Below, piece after piece: positions 13,301 to 24,756 of a stretch of 64,000 nt of DNA. The position numbers and the translations under genes were made by a program. How positions within the stretch are numbered: position 1 is the stretch's first letter; every line of letters begins with the position of its first letter. Source of the stretch: Plasmodium malariae (taxonomy: Eukaryota; Apicomplexa; Aconoidasida; Haemosporida; Plasmodiidae); the NCBI RefSeq assembly GCF_900090045.1, contig NC_041785.1, positions 2,023,001-2,087,000 of the forward strand, read 5' to 3'. The notes beneath the pieces were generated by a model, which saw nothing but the letters and a program-made list of their open reading frames with translations, was not told the origin of the DNA and searched no databases.

Positions 13301-16300
13301 ATAGAAGTGGAATCTGAAGAAGATAAGAGCGTAGAAGTGGAATCTGAAGAAGATAAGAGCGTAGAAGTAGAATCTGAAGAAGAAAAGAGTATAGAAGTGG
13401 AATCTGAAGAAGATAAGAGCGTAGAAGTAGAATTTGAAGATAAGAGCATAGAAGTAGAATCAGAAGAAGAGAAGAGTATAGAAGTGGAATCTGAAGAAGA
13501 TAAGAGCGTAGAAGTAGAATCTGAAGAAGATAAGAGCGTAGAAGTAGAATCAGAAGAAGAGAAGAGTATAGAATTGGAATCTGAAGAGAGGGGCATAGAA
13601 ATAGAATCAGAAGAGAAGGACGTAGAAGAAGAATCAAAAGAGGAAGATATGCACGTAAAATTAGAAGAACATAATATCCTAGAAGTGCAATCAGATGAAG
13701 ATAATAGCGTAGAAGTGGAATCTGAAGAAGATAAGAGCGTAGAAGTAGAATCAGAAGAAGAGAAGAGTATAGAAATGGAATCTGAAGAGGAAGATATGCA
13801 CGTAAAATTAGAAGAACATAATATCCTAAAAGTGCAATCAGATGAAGATAAGAGTATAGAAGTGGAATCTGAAGAAAAGGGCATAGAAACAGAATATGAA
13901 GAGAAGGGCATAGAAATAGAATCTGAAGAGAAGGGCATAGAAATAGAATATAAAGAAAGTGACAAAGAAGTGGAATCAGAAAAAAGTTACATAAACGTAG
14001 AAGCAGAAAGGAACGGAAAAATGAAATTAATGAAATACGTAAGACAAAAGCTTGATGATGAAATAAAGGCATATGATGAATTACAAAGGAATCAAGAGCA
14101 AAAAAAAGAAATGAAAAGGTTAAATGTGTACTTTAAAGGAGGAGATAAACAGGAAGAACGCAATATAAAAATAGGTTTACCGCAAAAAATTGAAATACCC
14201 AAAGACGAATTGCAGAGACGAAAAGAAAATGAAATCAAGCACATACCATTCATAGAAAAAATTAGAACAACTAACGACTCTAATCAGTTAGATCAAACAA
14301 ACTCATATCTCTATATAAATGAGCAACTAAAGAATAAGAAAGAAGCAGATAGCAACACATGTGAATATACTCATCAATTACATTTGAAGAAGCCAATTTA
14401 TTTGTCCGAGGGTAAGGAAAACAAAACGGAAAGGGAAATTCTGAAAAGAGACAGTAGTATTTTAAAGGGATATAGAAACAATTTGAAGGGAAATGGAAAC
14501 GATCTAAAAAGAGATGAAGAAAATTTGGAAAGTTATAACACCATTTTGAATGACAAAAAATGTTCTCATCCTCTTGAAGAGAAGAAGGAACATATTGAAA
14601 AATTAATAGAAAATATAAAACAAAACGTAACAAGAAAATCGTCCAAATTATTATCGCTTTATAAAAATTTGAATGGCAATATGTTCTCTAAAAATTGTTA
14701 TGATAAAATTAATGAACAGGTTAGAGGCGATACTATAGATGATTCTAGCAAAATTAATAACTTGAAAATAGTACAAATTGGTTACTTAGATAAAGTAAAA
14801 AGATTCGAAGCTACAATGGATTATTATAATGATAAAAACGTGGAGAGCAAATTCCATGGACTAAAAGAAATGAAGGGTCTTACGATCAAACAATTTGAAG
14901 AGCCAAAAGAAGAAGAGGTGGATAAGGCGAAAGAGTTTTACAGCCACAACTCTTTTTATCAAGTTAATGTAAAGGGAATGTGCATAAAGGAGGGAAAAGT
15001 GGAAGAAGCAGGAGGCGATGAAGAGGAAGTGGTGGATGATAAGGAAAATCATGAAAATTCCTCGTCAGATAAATTACGTTGTGGTTCCTTTGCAAGGGAA
15101 AATAGTAAACGAAAGGAAATGAATGAACGTGATAATAAAAATAATATTAATTACAATAATAGCAGTAATAATAATAAATATTACAAAAGTTATAGCAGTG
15201 GTAATCGTAATAAATACTACAAAAGTTGTAGCAGTGGTAATCGTAATAAATACTACAAAAGTTGTAGCAGTGGTAGTTGTAATAAATACTACAAAAGTTG
15301 TAGCAGTGGTAATAGTAACTATAGCAATGCTACGACGACACAACCGAACAGCGATTTACGAAGCAGCAAGAGAAGCAGCAGAAGTAGCAGAAATGATATG
15401 AACATGGAAGAAAATGAAACGATCTGTTCCTTTTCATCTATTTTTAAAGATAAAAAAAAAACAAGTAGTGTACTTGAAGAACTATTAACTAAGGATATAG
15501 ATTCAGAAAAATCCAATCTAACAAATTTTTCTTCAATTGATAGTGATGTCTTTGATAGTGACACGGTTGAGATGAGTGGTGATTCCATTAGGGAGAGGAA
15601 AGACAAGCAAGGGTGCTGGCTCTACGACGATGGACGGGAAGAAGTGGGGGGAAAAGTAGAAGTAAAGGAAATGGAGGAAGAGGAGGAAGAAGAGGAAAAG
15701 GAAGTAAAGGAAGATGTAGAAGAAAAGGAAGAAGAGGAGGAAGAGGAAGAGGAAGAAGGGGAGGAAGAGAAAAAAGAAGTAAAGGAAGATGTAGAAGAAA
15801 AGGAAGAAGAGGAGGAAGAGGAAGTAAAGGAAGTAAAGGAAGATGTAGAAGAAAAGGAAGAAGAGGAGGAAGAGGAAGAGGAAGAAGGGGAGGAAGAGAA
15901 AAAAGAAGTAAAGGAAGATGTAGAAGAAAAGGAAGAAGAGGAGGAAGAGGAAGAGGAAGAGGAAGAGGAAGTAAAGGAAGAAATAGAAGTAGAGGCAGAA
16001 GAAGAGATAAAGGAAGAAATAGAAGTAGAGGAAGAAGAGGAAGAAGAGGAAGAAGAGAAAAAAGAAGTAAAGGAAGACGTAGAAGAAAAGGAAGAAGAGG
16101 AAGAGGAGGAAGAGGAAGAGGAAGAAGAGGAGGAAGAGAAAAAAGAAGTAAAGGAAGATGTAGAAGAAAAGGAAGAAGAGGAGGAAGAGGAGGAAGAGGA
16201 AGAGGAATGCGAAGAAGAAGAAGAAGAGAAAAACCTTCAACATAATAAGTGCCACGATATACACCCGCGTATTATTAAACAATTAACAGAGCAAATCACA

Positions 16301-19300
16301 AGAAGAAATATGCACAATGATAACAACACAAGGTTTAATTGGAAAAACGAAATTTCAAGCAAAAAACGTAACATGACTTTCAAGAAAAACGAAGTTATAA
16401 AAAAAGTATTCCCCAATTATAATTCACTTAGCAGGAATGATAAGGAAAATGAAAAAGAAGATAAGAAAGAGCACGAAGAGATGAATAAAAAGAGGGAAAA
16501 TGAGCGGAGCAGTTATGTGAAACGTGGAATTTTTGTCAGGAAATGGGGGGGAAAAATGGATTCAACCGTTGTGAAAGAAACGAACAGCGTGAAGGTAGCA
16601 AACAATATAAAAGAGACATACAATTTGATGGGAACGCATAACGTAAAGGTTCCACAGAGTATAAAAGAAATGTATAACACAAGAGCATTACGATATGTAA
16701 AAGAAGCACATGGTTTAAAGAGAGAACATAATATAAAGGCAGCATCCAATATGATGGAAACACATAAGGTAAAGGTATCACACATCATAAAGGAAGTACC
16801 CAGTATAAAGGAAGCATACAATGTAAGAGAAGCGCATAATATGAAAGAAGCGCATAATGTGAAAGAAGCGCATAATGTGAAAGAAGCGCATAATGTGAAA
16901 GAAGCGCATAATATGAAAGAAGCGCTTAATATGAAAGAAGCGCATAATATGAAAGAAGCGAATAATATGAAAGAAGCGCTTAATATGAAAGAAGCGCATA
17001 ATATGAAAGAAGCGCATAATGTGAAAGAAGCGCATAATGTGAAAGAAGCACATAATGTGAAAGAAGCGCATAATGTGAGAGAAGCGCATAATGTGAAAGA
17101 AGCGCATAATGTGAAAGAAGCGCATAATGTGAGAGAAACACAAAACGTAAAGGGAATGCACACCATAAAGGAATCGTATGATATGAAGGAGACAAATAAT
17201 GTGAAGTCAGTACAAAACATAAAGGCAATACACAATATGAAGGATGCAAATAATATAAGGGATGAATACAATATGAAGGAAAAACGCAATGTAACGGAGG
17301 TACCCACTTCGAAAGAAGTACATAACGTAAAGGAAACACACAATGTAAAGGAAGTATATAATGTGAAGAGAGTACACAACGTAAAGGAATTGTACGATGT
17401 GAAAGAACCCACTGAGAAGTATAAACATAAGGTAAAAATCGCACACAGCATAAAGACATCATATAATGAGAAAGAAACATTTGGTGTAAAGAAAACGCAA
17501 ACTTTGAAGGAAGTACACAGTGTAAAAGAACTGCAAAATGTAAAAGAAGCGAACAACGTGAAAGAAGCACATAATATGAAGAAAGAACAAAGTATAAAGG
17601 CAGTGTATAATATGAAGGAAATACACAATACAAAGGAAGCACATCCTATGAAAGGGGAACTAAAGGTGAAGGAAGCATACATCGTAAAGGCAGCACAAAG
17701 CATAAAGGAAGCATATGATATGAAGGAAGCACATACTATTAAAGCAAAACACAGCAAAAAGGAGGCATATGGCATGAAAGGAACATATCATATGAAACCA
17801 AAACACAGCAAAAAGGAGGCATATGACATGAAAGGAACATATGATATGAAGGAAGCACACAATTCGAAGGAGGCATATAAAGTGAAGGAATCGTACTATG
17901 CGAAGGAGACAACTAATGTAAAGGCAGCATACTGCTTTAAGGGAAAACATAATGAGAAAGTAGCACACAAAAATGAATACAGAGAATACGTATCAAACTG
18001 TAGTAATGTTAAAAGAAAAGAGATAGAAACGCTTATGAATTTATTAAAAATTAATCTATATAAAAATGAAAGTGGAAAGAAAAAATTTCTTGAAAATAAT
18101 AAGGTTAATGACTCAGATGGTTATAATTCAAGACATAGGAAATTACAAAATTATTATTCACCATCTGTTAAATCTGAATCTACAGATGTAACTGAAAGGG
18201 GGAAAAATAAACATAACATTATAACTCATAAAATTTACGGAAAAGATTATTTTTATAATGATTTTTCTAATATACATAATGTTGATGAATTAGGTATTAC
18301 AAGGGAAATTAATATATACGCTTATCCTGTCCATATACAAAATAATAATGAAGCAAAAAATGTATACATTGAAAGTTTGAACTGTCGAGATACATCAACT
18401 AACGAAAGTAAGTTAGCAAACGGTGGAAAAGGAAACCCGAATAGGGCACACTTAGTGAGGAGCACTGATAGTGGAACAGGGGAAGGAAGCGACAAGAGTG
18501 GAGGAAAAGAAAGAAGCATCAAGAGTGAAAGAAGTGATAGTAGTGAAAGAAACGATAAGAGTGAAAGAAGTGATAGTAGTGAAAGAAATGATACGAGTGA
18601 AAGAAATGATATGAGTGAAAGAAATGATAAGAGTAAAAGAACTGATAGTAGTGAAAGAAATGATACGAGTGAAAGAAGTGATAGTAATGAAAGAAATGAT
18701 AAGAGTGAAAGAAGTGATAGTAGTGAAAGAAATGATAAGAGTGAAAGAAGTGATAGTAGTGAAAAAAGTGATAGTAGTGAAAGAAATGATAAGGGTGAAA
18801 GAAATGATAAGGGTGAAGGAAGTGACAAGGGTGAAGGAAGTGACAAGGGTGAAGGAAGCGATAAGAGTGAAGGAAGCGATAAGAGTGAAGGAAGCGATAA
18901 GAGTGAAGGAAGCGATAAGAGTGAAGGAAGCGATAAGAGTGAAGGAAGCTATAAGAGTGAAGGAAGCGATAAGAGTGAAGGAAGCGATAAGAGTGAAGGA
19001 AGCGATAAGAGTGAACGTAGCAACAAAAGTGAAATAAATTATAAGAGCGGAAAAAACCGTAAGAGAGATAAAACGTGCGAGTTACGACATGAAAATAAGG
19101 AGTCAATAAATAGTACAGAACTTTTAAATAAGCTGAATGAGCTACAAACGTCTAACACAAAAGATGCTGATTTAAGCCATAAATTGGCTCTTTATTTAAA
19201 AGATGTTTGTCTTAAATTAGGAGAAGAAAAACAATATAGTAATATTTTAATGAAGGAAAAAAAAAGATTAGAAAGTAAAATAAAATTATTATATGAAAAT

Positions 19301-20407
19301 AAAAAAAAATACAAAAAAAAATTAAAGAAATTAGAGATAAATTACAATGAGGAAAAGAAAAATTCTAAAATGTATCAAAATTTTAAAGACAAGTTTAAGT
19401 CATTGGAACATATTAAAATGGACATACCAAAGGATGATGTTGAGATGTACAACAAGTTCACTGAAAATACGATGGAGCACCTATATGTAATACTTTTACA
19501 TGCACGTACATATGCGTGCATACACATATATTATATGTACATTATAAAGACACAAATTCCATGACTTTTTTCATATGCAATGTACTATCTTTAGTAATAA
19601 AAATTACTTCATTTCCTTTTTCTTTTTCTTAGAACGTATTCTTTGATGTCTTTGGAGAAAATCATATTATAACGAAAATGTAATCAAAAGAAGAAAACAT
19701 AGAGATATATACAATTATATAACTAATTTTACGTTTTTTTGTTCTGTTTTGTTCTTGTCTTTTCCCATCATTATAGGATAGAAAACTTAGCTGATGTGTA
19801 CATTAAAAAGGAAAAGAAAATAGAAATTCAAATGGTCGCACAGAATAAGGTAAAATGCGAGAAAATCTAGGGTACATATATATATATATATATATATATA
19901 TGTAAGAACGTATATGTATGTGGGTGAAAGTGCATTTATGTAGACAAAATTAGAATAGCTACCAATTTTTTATTTACAACGTATGCAGGAATCGGATTTA
20001 CTGAAAAATGTAGAAGAAATAGTCAAGAAAAAAAACAAATATCATAAAGAACTTCTGAAGAAAAATGAAATTATCCTAAGGTACCTATGCATACATACAC
20101 AAGCGTATATATATATGTACATATGTACATTGGTATATATTTGATGGTTACATGCGATATATTAGGTGAAAAAAAATCTTTCCACTTTTTAATTTCTCTG
20201 TGTGCATTTTTATTTTACCTCCCCAGCTTAAATAATAATTTAGCGAAAATAACGAAAAGCGTTGCTGACATGAAAAGTAGCATTATTGAAAATAAAAATA
20301 AATCAAAGAATTTGCTAATGGAGTTATCAAAGAAGAATGATTTAATAAAGGACCTGGAAATGCGAAACTGCCGAATGATGGTTACATATACATAATCATT
20401 CATTGTG

Positions 20408-20447
<40 letters not shown>

Positions 20448-21517
20448 AGTGCGTGTTTGTTTATGTGTAGCTCTGTTTAGCTAGAAAAAATAAAAATTAT
20501 GCATTGTTAAGGATGTGAATTTTATTTGACTGTTTTTTTTTTTTTTTTTTATATTAGAATGAAAAAGAAAATTTGTTTCAGAAGGAAAGAGAACAACTAC
20601 TGGAATTATTAAATGATAAAGGTATAAAATTTGAAAACATTTTTATATACATAATTGCGCGCTTGAGTAAGTGTGTGTATATATACACTTTTGAATGCAG
20701 TAATAGTTTACTTTTTCGTCTATTCAATCTTGTATATTTTGTTATTCTTTTTAAATAATTTTTTTTTTTTTTTTTTTTCGTAAGATGAAGATGCGAAAAG
20801 TATACAACGATATAAGGAAGAAATAAAAGGTCTACAAGAAAAATTAAAAAATTATTTGGATACAAATGTATATGAAATCCGTGACAAAAATTACGAGATA
20901 ATGGTAGATAAGTTACATGATGAACAAATAAGAGTACATTCATTATTAACAGAAAAAGAAAAAATTATAAATGATAAGAACATTAAAATTGAGAACTTAG
21001 AGTCCCAGTTGCAGTCTTGGGCTGATGAGGCAACCAATTGGGTTGTCGTGGCAGACAAACATACAAAACTTATAACGAACCATAATATATTAAAAGTAAT
21101 TTAAAAAAAAAATGAAATGAAATGAAATAAAATAAAATAAAATAAAATAAACAAAATGAAATAAAATAATCAAAACGAAATAAAATAAACAAAATGACAT
21201 GAACTTTAATGTAGGAGTTACACCTCTTTAATTTTAGTTTTTGCCCTTTCATGTATCATACATACATAAATACATATATATGTGTACATGCATGGAAACA
21301 CATATATATATGTACATGCATGGAAACACATATATATATATACATGCACACAGACATGCGAATACCTATATAAAAATGCGCTTGTATATACCCCTATAAT
21401 TTCCCTTTTTTGAAGAAAAATTACGAAGAACTAAAGTTCAAGTACATAATGGATATGAAGTATATACAAACAAATAAAAATGAGAAGGTCAAAGAACTTA
21501 TGAGAAAATTTTCCTAA
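4394..21517 (+). CDS. Giant leucine-rich repeat / acidic repeat / coiled-coil protein (8 exons)
   Basis: Exons that I join in frame: 4394-19486, 19633-19679, 19777-19849, 19989-20080, 20227-20380, 20558-20621, 20785-21095 and 21416-21517. All have GT..AG borders and matching phases, giving about 5,311 aa if the 10.0-10.2 kb frame break is ignored. Residues 1-95, ~226-245, ~336-372 and ~416-436 are SDS22-like LRRs (L-x-x-L-x-[LVI]-x-x-N). They are interrupted by a Lys/acidic insert and a Ser-Arg block (~253-305). Residues ~616-3200 are Glu/Ser/Val acidic tandem repeats, ~3755-3946 is Glu/Lys-rich, ~4056-4520 is HNVKEA-type, and ~4709-4876 is SDKSEG-type. From ~4900 to the end it is a coiled coil, mostly in the small exons. 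LRR-head plus coiled-coil-tail proteins such as LRRCC1/VFL1 sit at centrioles; a similar cytoskeletal role is speculation. I recall a syntenic P. falciparum LRR protein next to eIF3L. Confidence 0.75.
5150..5308 (+). repeat. Ser-Arg/Gly repeat inside the LRR domain
   Basis: Tandem 9-12 bp units (AGTAGAAGTGGG and variants) encode a (S-R-S-G)n tract of about 50 residues. The tract is inserted between two LRR units of the giant protein. It resembles an SR-rich disordered insert; I infer no RNA-binding function. Confidence 0.85.
6500..6900 (+). repeat. 108-bp (36-aa) acidic tandem repeat
   Basis: The block beginning GAAGAGGAAGACATAG recurs at 6551, 6659, 6767 and 6875, exactly 108 bp apart and nearly identical. 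Each copy encodes a 36-aa unit built from E-S-E-E-E-D-I-V-V and G-E-N-I-Y-I sub-motifs. The near-identity suggests recent expansion. Confidence 0.9.
8429..8617 (+). repeat. 27-bp (9-aa) tandem repeat, 7 copies
   Basis: Seven head-to-tail 27-bp units starting at 8429 encode E-E-S-L-I-E-V-Q-S. The first copy has TTTC (Phe) where the others have CTC, and the last has ATT for ATA. The internal copies are otherwise identical. Confidence 0.92.
9702..10620 (+). repeat. 30-bp (10-aa) tandem repeat array with indels
   Basis: About 30 copies of a 30-bp unit encoding S-K/R-I-D-V-E-S/A-E-E-E. Spacing between successive ATAGACG words is 30 bp except for 28 (9992 to 10020), 24 (10020 to 10044), 28 (10104 to 10132) and 22 (10192 to 10214). 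The 28, 28 and 22 steps break the frame; the 24 step does not. Confidence 0.9.
10010..10214 (+). other. Out-of-frame segment inside the LRR giant gene
   Basis: A 2-base loss near 10014 (GAAGAGC instead of GAAGAAAGC) puts TGA at 10052-10054 in the gene frame, and TAG at 10133-10135 follows. A second 2-base loss near 10125-10131 and an 8-base loss near 10200-10212 bring the total to minus 12, so the frame is regained at 10214. The upstream frame (ATA at 9992) and the downstream frame (ATA at 10214) are the same. Sequence or assembly error in the 30-bp array is the simplest explanation; a real disrupting allele is possible. Confidence 0.85.
11699..11965 (+). repeat. 90-bp (30-aa) acidic tandem repeat, 3 copies
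   Basis: Units start at 11699, 11789 and 11879, exactly 90 bp apart. Each encodes a 30-aa unit with E-K-S-I-D-I-E-S-E and N-K-D-V-E-R-E-E-D. The third copy diverges at its end into M-S-M-E-L. Confidence 0.88.
12280..13870 (+). repeat. 30-bp units organised in a higher-order acidic array
   Basis: The block is dominated by 30-bp units encoding D-K-S-V-E-V-E-S-E-E. They are grouped into larger blocks separated by a recurring spacer that encodes D-M-H-V-K-L-E-E-H-N-I-L-E-V-Q. The spacer recurs about seven times (first near 12460, last near 13795), so duplication has acted at two scales. Confidence 0.85.
15655..16235 (+). repeat. Nearly pure purine (GAA/GAG/AAG)n block
   Basis: About 580 bases composed almost entirely of A and G on the + strand, broken mainly by GTA/GAT. 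They encode poly-Glu/Lys with a recurring K-E-V-K-E-D-V-E-E-K-E motif. A +1 frame across it is also open (Arg/Gly/Lys-rich), but it has no other support. Confidence 0.9.
16800..17145 (+). repeat. 18-bp (6-aa) tandem repeat HN(V/M)KEA
   Basis: About nineteen 18-bp copies (GCGCATAATGTGAAAGAA and variants with ATG for GTG or CTT for CAT). They lie within a wider, more diverged region of the same motif at about 16560-17960. The diverged flanks and homogeneous centre suggest expansion from the middle. Confidence 0.9.
18520..19025 (+). repeat. 18-bp (6-aa) tandem repeats S-E-R-x-D-x then S-D-K-S-E-G
   Basis: About 28 copies of an 18-bp unit. The first half encodes S-E-R-(S/N)-D-(K/S/T); the second half is a cleaner GGAAGCGATAAGAGTGAA array encoding S-D-K-S-E-G. 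The repeat stops just before the non-repetitive coiled-coil C-terminus begins. Confidence 0.9.
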
Positions 21518-23040
21518 TTTTATTTCAGTGAAAACGCATGCTGAACATATACCTACAAACAGAAGGCACTCCTCGAACGTGATAATTTTACGTTTCAAAA
21601 ATTAAAATTAAAATAAAAATTTTTTGAATAAGAAAAAAGAAGTTTATGAACTTTATTTCTGTGAATTAATTTTTAGTTCAATAATGAAAATAAACATATA
21701 TAAAATTTTTGTATCTTCTATTTTTATCGTTTTCTGCCTTTTTTTTTTTGGGGAGGTGAAATATACACGTTGTATAAATGTAGTTCACTTTAAAGGATAA
21801 TTTTAGTTACATGAAAAAAAAATAATAAGAGACATTTTTATTTGCTACATTTCGATGTGACAAAAAAAAAAAAAAAACGGACAGGCGCACTTTTATATGT
21901 TGTATTTCGATTTGGCAATTTCACAATTTCACAATTTCACAAATTTGCTTATTATTTCTCAAACATGATAAATTTTCAGAAAAACAAAAAATTTTTTTAA
22001 ATATTTTAGTTCAGCTTAAAAAAAAAAATATCTATATATATACATAATAATTTAAAAAAGAACTGTAGTTTTTAGTTTATAAAATTACATCATTATTCCC
22101 CCAAAATAAATTTAGCATATGTAATTTAAAATTTTTGAAGTTAATTTTGCGCAATACTATGACAAAATTTTAGTGTTTGCTTATGGTGCCATATTATTTG
22201 TAAATTCGATTAACCGGAGAGGGAAAAAAAATGGAATATTAAATTAAACAAATCAAAATAAAGCATAACAAAATAATGCCAAACGAAGAAGCAAATTTAT
22301 ATACTCTCCTTTTTGCCTGAAAAAGTACGCATAATTAAAAGCATATGCAATAAGGTATAACATGAGTACATACATAGGTATTATTTATATAGGTACATTT
22401 TTTATTATCCTTAATTCCATCCTTACTGTAGAATTATTTTTATTTATTTTATTTTTTTTCATCGTTGACACGTTTCGCTTTTTACGCTGTACATAAATAA
22501 CAAAATGCGTATTGCATAAAATTAATTTTATCTTTATTTAACATAGAAAAAGTCATCGCAAATAAAGTTTTGGTAGCCCTGTCATACGCATACACGTATA
22601 ATAATACGTATATTTAAATGTTTACAAATGCATACTTTTATGTATATATATATATATATGTGCATATGTATGGTGGTCTTGCTTATTTTTATATACATTT
22701 ATTCTTAATTGTTTTAAACGAACTACTGCAGATTTACATTTTACGTATTTACGAACAGTTCATTCATCCCCAAGCAATTTTATCATTTTTTGGTTAGCTA
22801 ATTTATTGATATATCATTTCTTTAGTTTTCCATTTTTTTTTTTTCCTTGCGTAGTCAGGCAAATATTTCAGAAAAAAAAGAAAAAATATCCGCGTATCCA
22901 ATACTACATTGCGCGTTATTATATACATAAATGTAAATATATGTATACATATATATAAATATACGCATATATAAATATACATTTATACACGTATACATAT
23001 AAACACGTATACATATATACATGTGTAGCATTTTTCTACA
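21518..23040. other. Intergenic region, LRR giant to eIF3L
   Basis: This 1.5 kb of very A+T-rich DNA between two + genes should hold the 3' UTR of the giant and the eIF3L promoter and leader. I see poly-A and poly-T runs, a CACAATTT direct repeat near 21915 and alternating TATA/ACGTATAC words at about 22925-23025, just before the eIF3L ATG. No gene is evident. Confidence 0.6.
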
Positions 23041-24756
23041 ATGGTTGACCAACTTGAAGTAGAAAACAACGTGGGGGAAGATAAACCTGTGAGTTTTGAA
23101 GAAGAAGTAGAAACGTTTTTAATTAACTTGCACGATTTTGTATATCACCGAAATGCTGATGCAATAAAAAAATTATTTGACACAGATTTTTATACCATAT
23201 CAGATATATATTTCAAGAACACTCGATGGCCTTCAATAAAATTGGTTGATAACTTTTACAAGCAGAAAAACAGGTTTCACAATTTAATTCATTCGCTCTA
23301 TGAGGAATTATATTATCGTCACGTGTTTATAATAAATGATGTAAATTTAGAAGATCGAAAGAATGCATGGGATAATTATAAATGTTTATTAAATTTTATC
23401 TCGAGTATATGTACTGACATGTCAGGTGATACAAATGATAACGTGTTAGTTATGCCAAATGTGTGGATATATGAATTTTTATCTGAATACGTATATCAGT
23501 ATCAGTCCATGTGTCATATAAAAGTGGATCTATTAAAAGACGTAGAAAATAATATAGAAGGAATAAATTTTTTAGTACAAAATTGTGAAGTTTTTGAAAG
23601 CAGTATAGTGTTAGAGGTATTACACAGTTTATTGTTAAAAGGAGAATTTGCCACATTACCAGAAGAAGAAAAAAGTATTTTTGTTAATAATGTTTTTAAT
23701 GTGAATAATGAAGAATTAACAAGTAAGTATCAGTTTGCATATTTTTCTTGCTGTATTTTATTAAAGGTATATGTACTAATGGGTGATTATTATAGTGCTT
23801 TAAAGATTATTTCAAATATTGAATTAAATCATAAATCTTTATATTGGAAAGTTACATTATGTCATATTAGTATTTTTTACAATATTGCATTTTGTTATAT
23901 GATGTTAAAAAGATATAATGATAGTATTAAAATTTTATCACAAATATTAATATATTTATCAAAACAAAAAATACATTTTTCAAATCATCAGAGGTATCAG
24001 CAGAATGTTATACATAAACTAATTGATAAAATGTATTTGATAGTTATTATATGTCATTCCTTGTCAAGTTGTAGATTAGATGAAACCATACTTCAGAATA
24101 TAAAAGAAAATTATTCAAGCAAATTTTATGCCTTACAGTCAGCTAATGAACAAACATATGCTGATTTGTTTTATCGAGTAGCACCCAAATTTATTGACCC
24201 ATTATCAAATATTAGTTTTCAATTATTAGCAAATTTTGAGAATGTTCAAAATCAAACTTATAATTCGGATCCAACTTTAAGACAACTTTGTATATTTTTA
24301 AAAGATGTTACCTATCAAAAAAAAACTTTTCATTTTATTTCTTATGCCAAATTATATCATAATATTCAACTCACCAAACTAGCTGATTTAATGAATTATA
24401 AAAAAGAAGATGAAGAAAATGTTTGTTCAGACATTATGTGTGTAAAAAATCATAGTAAACAATTGATATGGAAAGAAGGCCCTTTATATACTGGTGAAAT
24501 GGTTACCTCCGTTTTTGGAAACGCTTTTGATTTTTATATTGACCTGGATATTTTAAATATCAAAACGAGGACACAGCAAAAAATATTCATTGATTATTTT
24601 GTTCATCAAATAAATATGTGCAAAAATCTTTCGAATGTTTTGCAAGGAACTGGCACAGGTCATATTTACAAAACCAAATATGAAAACTTCAAACGAAAAA
24701 ACAAAAACAAAAATAGGGACAAGCACAACAATCCACAAGTTTCGGTTAAGCAGTAA
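23041..24756 (+). CDS. EIF3L: Eukaryotic translation initiation factor 3 subunit L
   Basis: Single-exon gene of 571 aa, close to the ~560 aa usual for eIF3L (PAF67 family). Early residues include Y-F-K-N-T-R-W-P (~59-66) and L-Y-E-E-L-Y-Y-R-H (~86-94), which match the family's hallmark YFKNxxWP and LYKELYYRH motifs. The middle is helical and TPR/PCI-like (for example YYSALKIISNIE and the Tyr-rich helices at ~250-320). The C-terminal PCI part includes YAKLYHNIQLTKLADL and FYIDLDILNI. eIF3L belongs to the PCI/MPN core of eIF3, which scaffolds the 43S preinitiation complex in the cytosol. The start is the first ATG after an in-frame A+T-rich leader, and the N-terminus matches the family without extension. 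The tail is a Lys/Asn-rich stretch (FKRKNKNKNR). I recall the P. falciparum orthologue next to an LRR gene, as here. Confidence 0.93.
   Translation: MVDQLEVENNVGEDKPVSFEEEVETFLINLHDFVYHRNADAIKKLFDTDFYTISDIYFKNTRWPSIKLVDNFYKQKNRFHNLIHSLYEELYYRHVFIINDVNLEDRKNAWDNYKCLLNFISSICTDMSGDTNDNVLVMPNVWIYEFLSEYVYQYQSMCHIKVDLLKDVENNIEGINFLVQNCEVFESSIVLEVLHSLLLKGEFATLPEEEKSIFVNNVFNVNNEELTSKYQFAYFSCCILLKVYVLMGDYYSALKIISNIELNHKSLYWKVTLCHISIFYNIAFCYMMLKRYNDSIKILSQILIYLSKQKIHFSNHQRYQQNVIHKLIDKMYLIVIICHSLSSCRLDETILQNIKENYSSKFYALQSANEQTYADLFYRVAPKFIDPLSNISFQLLANFENVQNQTYNSDPTLRQLCIFLKDVTYQKKTFHFISYAKLYHNIQLTKLADLMNYKKEDEENVCSDIMCVKNHSKQLIWKEGPLYTGEMVTSVFGNAFDFYIDLDILNIKTRTQQKIFIDYFVHQINMCKNLSNVLQGTGTGHIYKTKYENFKRKNKNKNRDKHNNPQVSVKQ

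Noticed and set aside
6088..14072. Long minus-strand open frames (Ser/Thr/Asp-rich or Leu/Ile-rich) opposite the acidic repeats
   Set aside because: They are mirrors of the GAA/GAG/TCA repeat codons. They follow repeat phase exactly and have no non-repetitive ends.
15613..16245. Arg/Gly-rich frame overlapping the poly-Glu block
   Set aside because: It is the +1 reading of a purine repeat, with no independent start context or conserved end.
10727..19564. A separate gene starting at Met 10727
   Set aside because: It is in the same frame as the upstream LRR frame, begins in mid-repeat, and the gap is explained by cancelling indels in one array.
20087..21104. Short + frames downstream of the LRR giant as separate genes
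   Set aside because: Each contains one coiled-coil exon that joins in phase to the giant gene; the rest is intron.
21285..21345. Duplicated TGTACATGCATGGAAACACA words as a regulatory site
   Set aside because: They lie within intron 7 of the LRR giant in TA-rich DNA and look like a simple tandem duplication.
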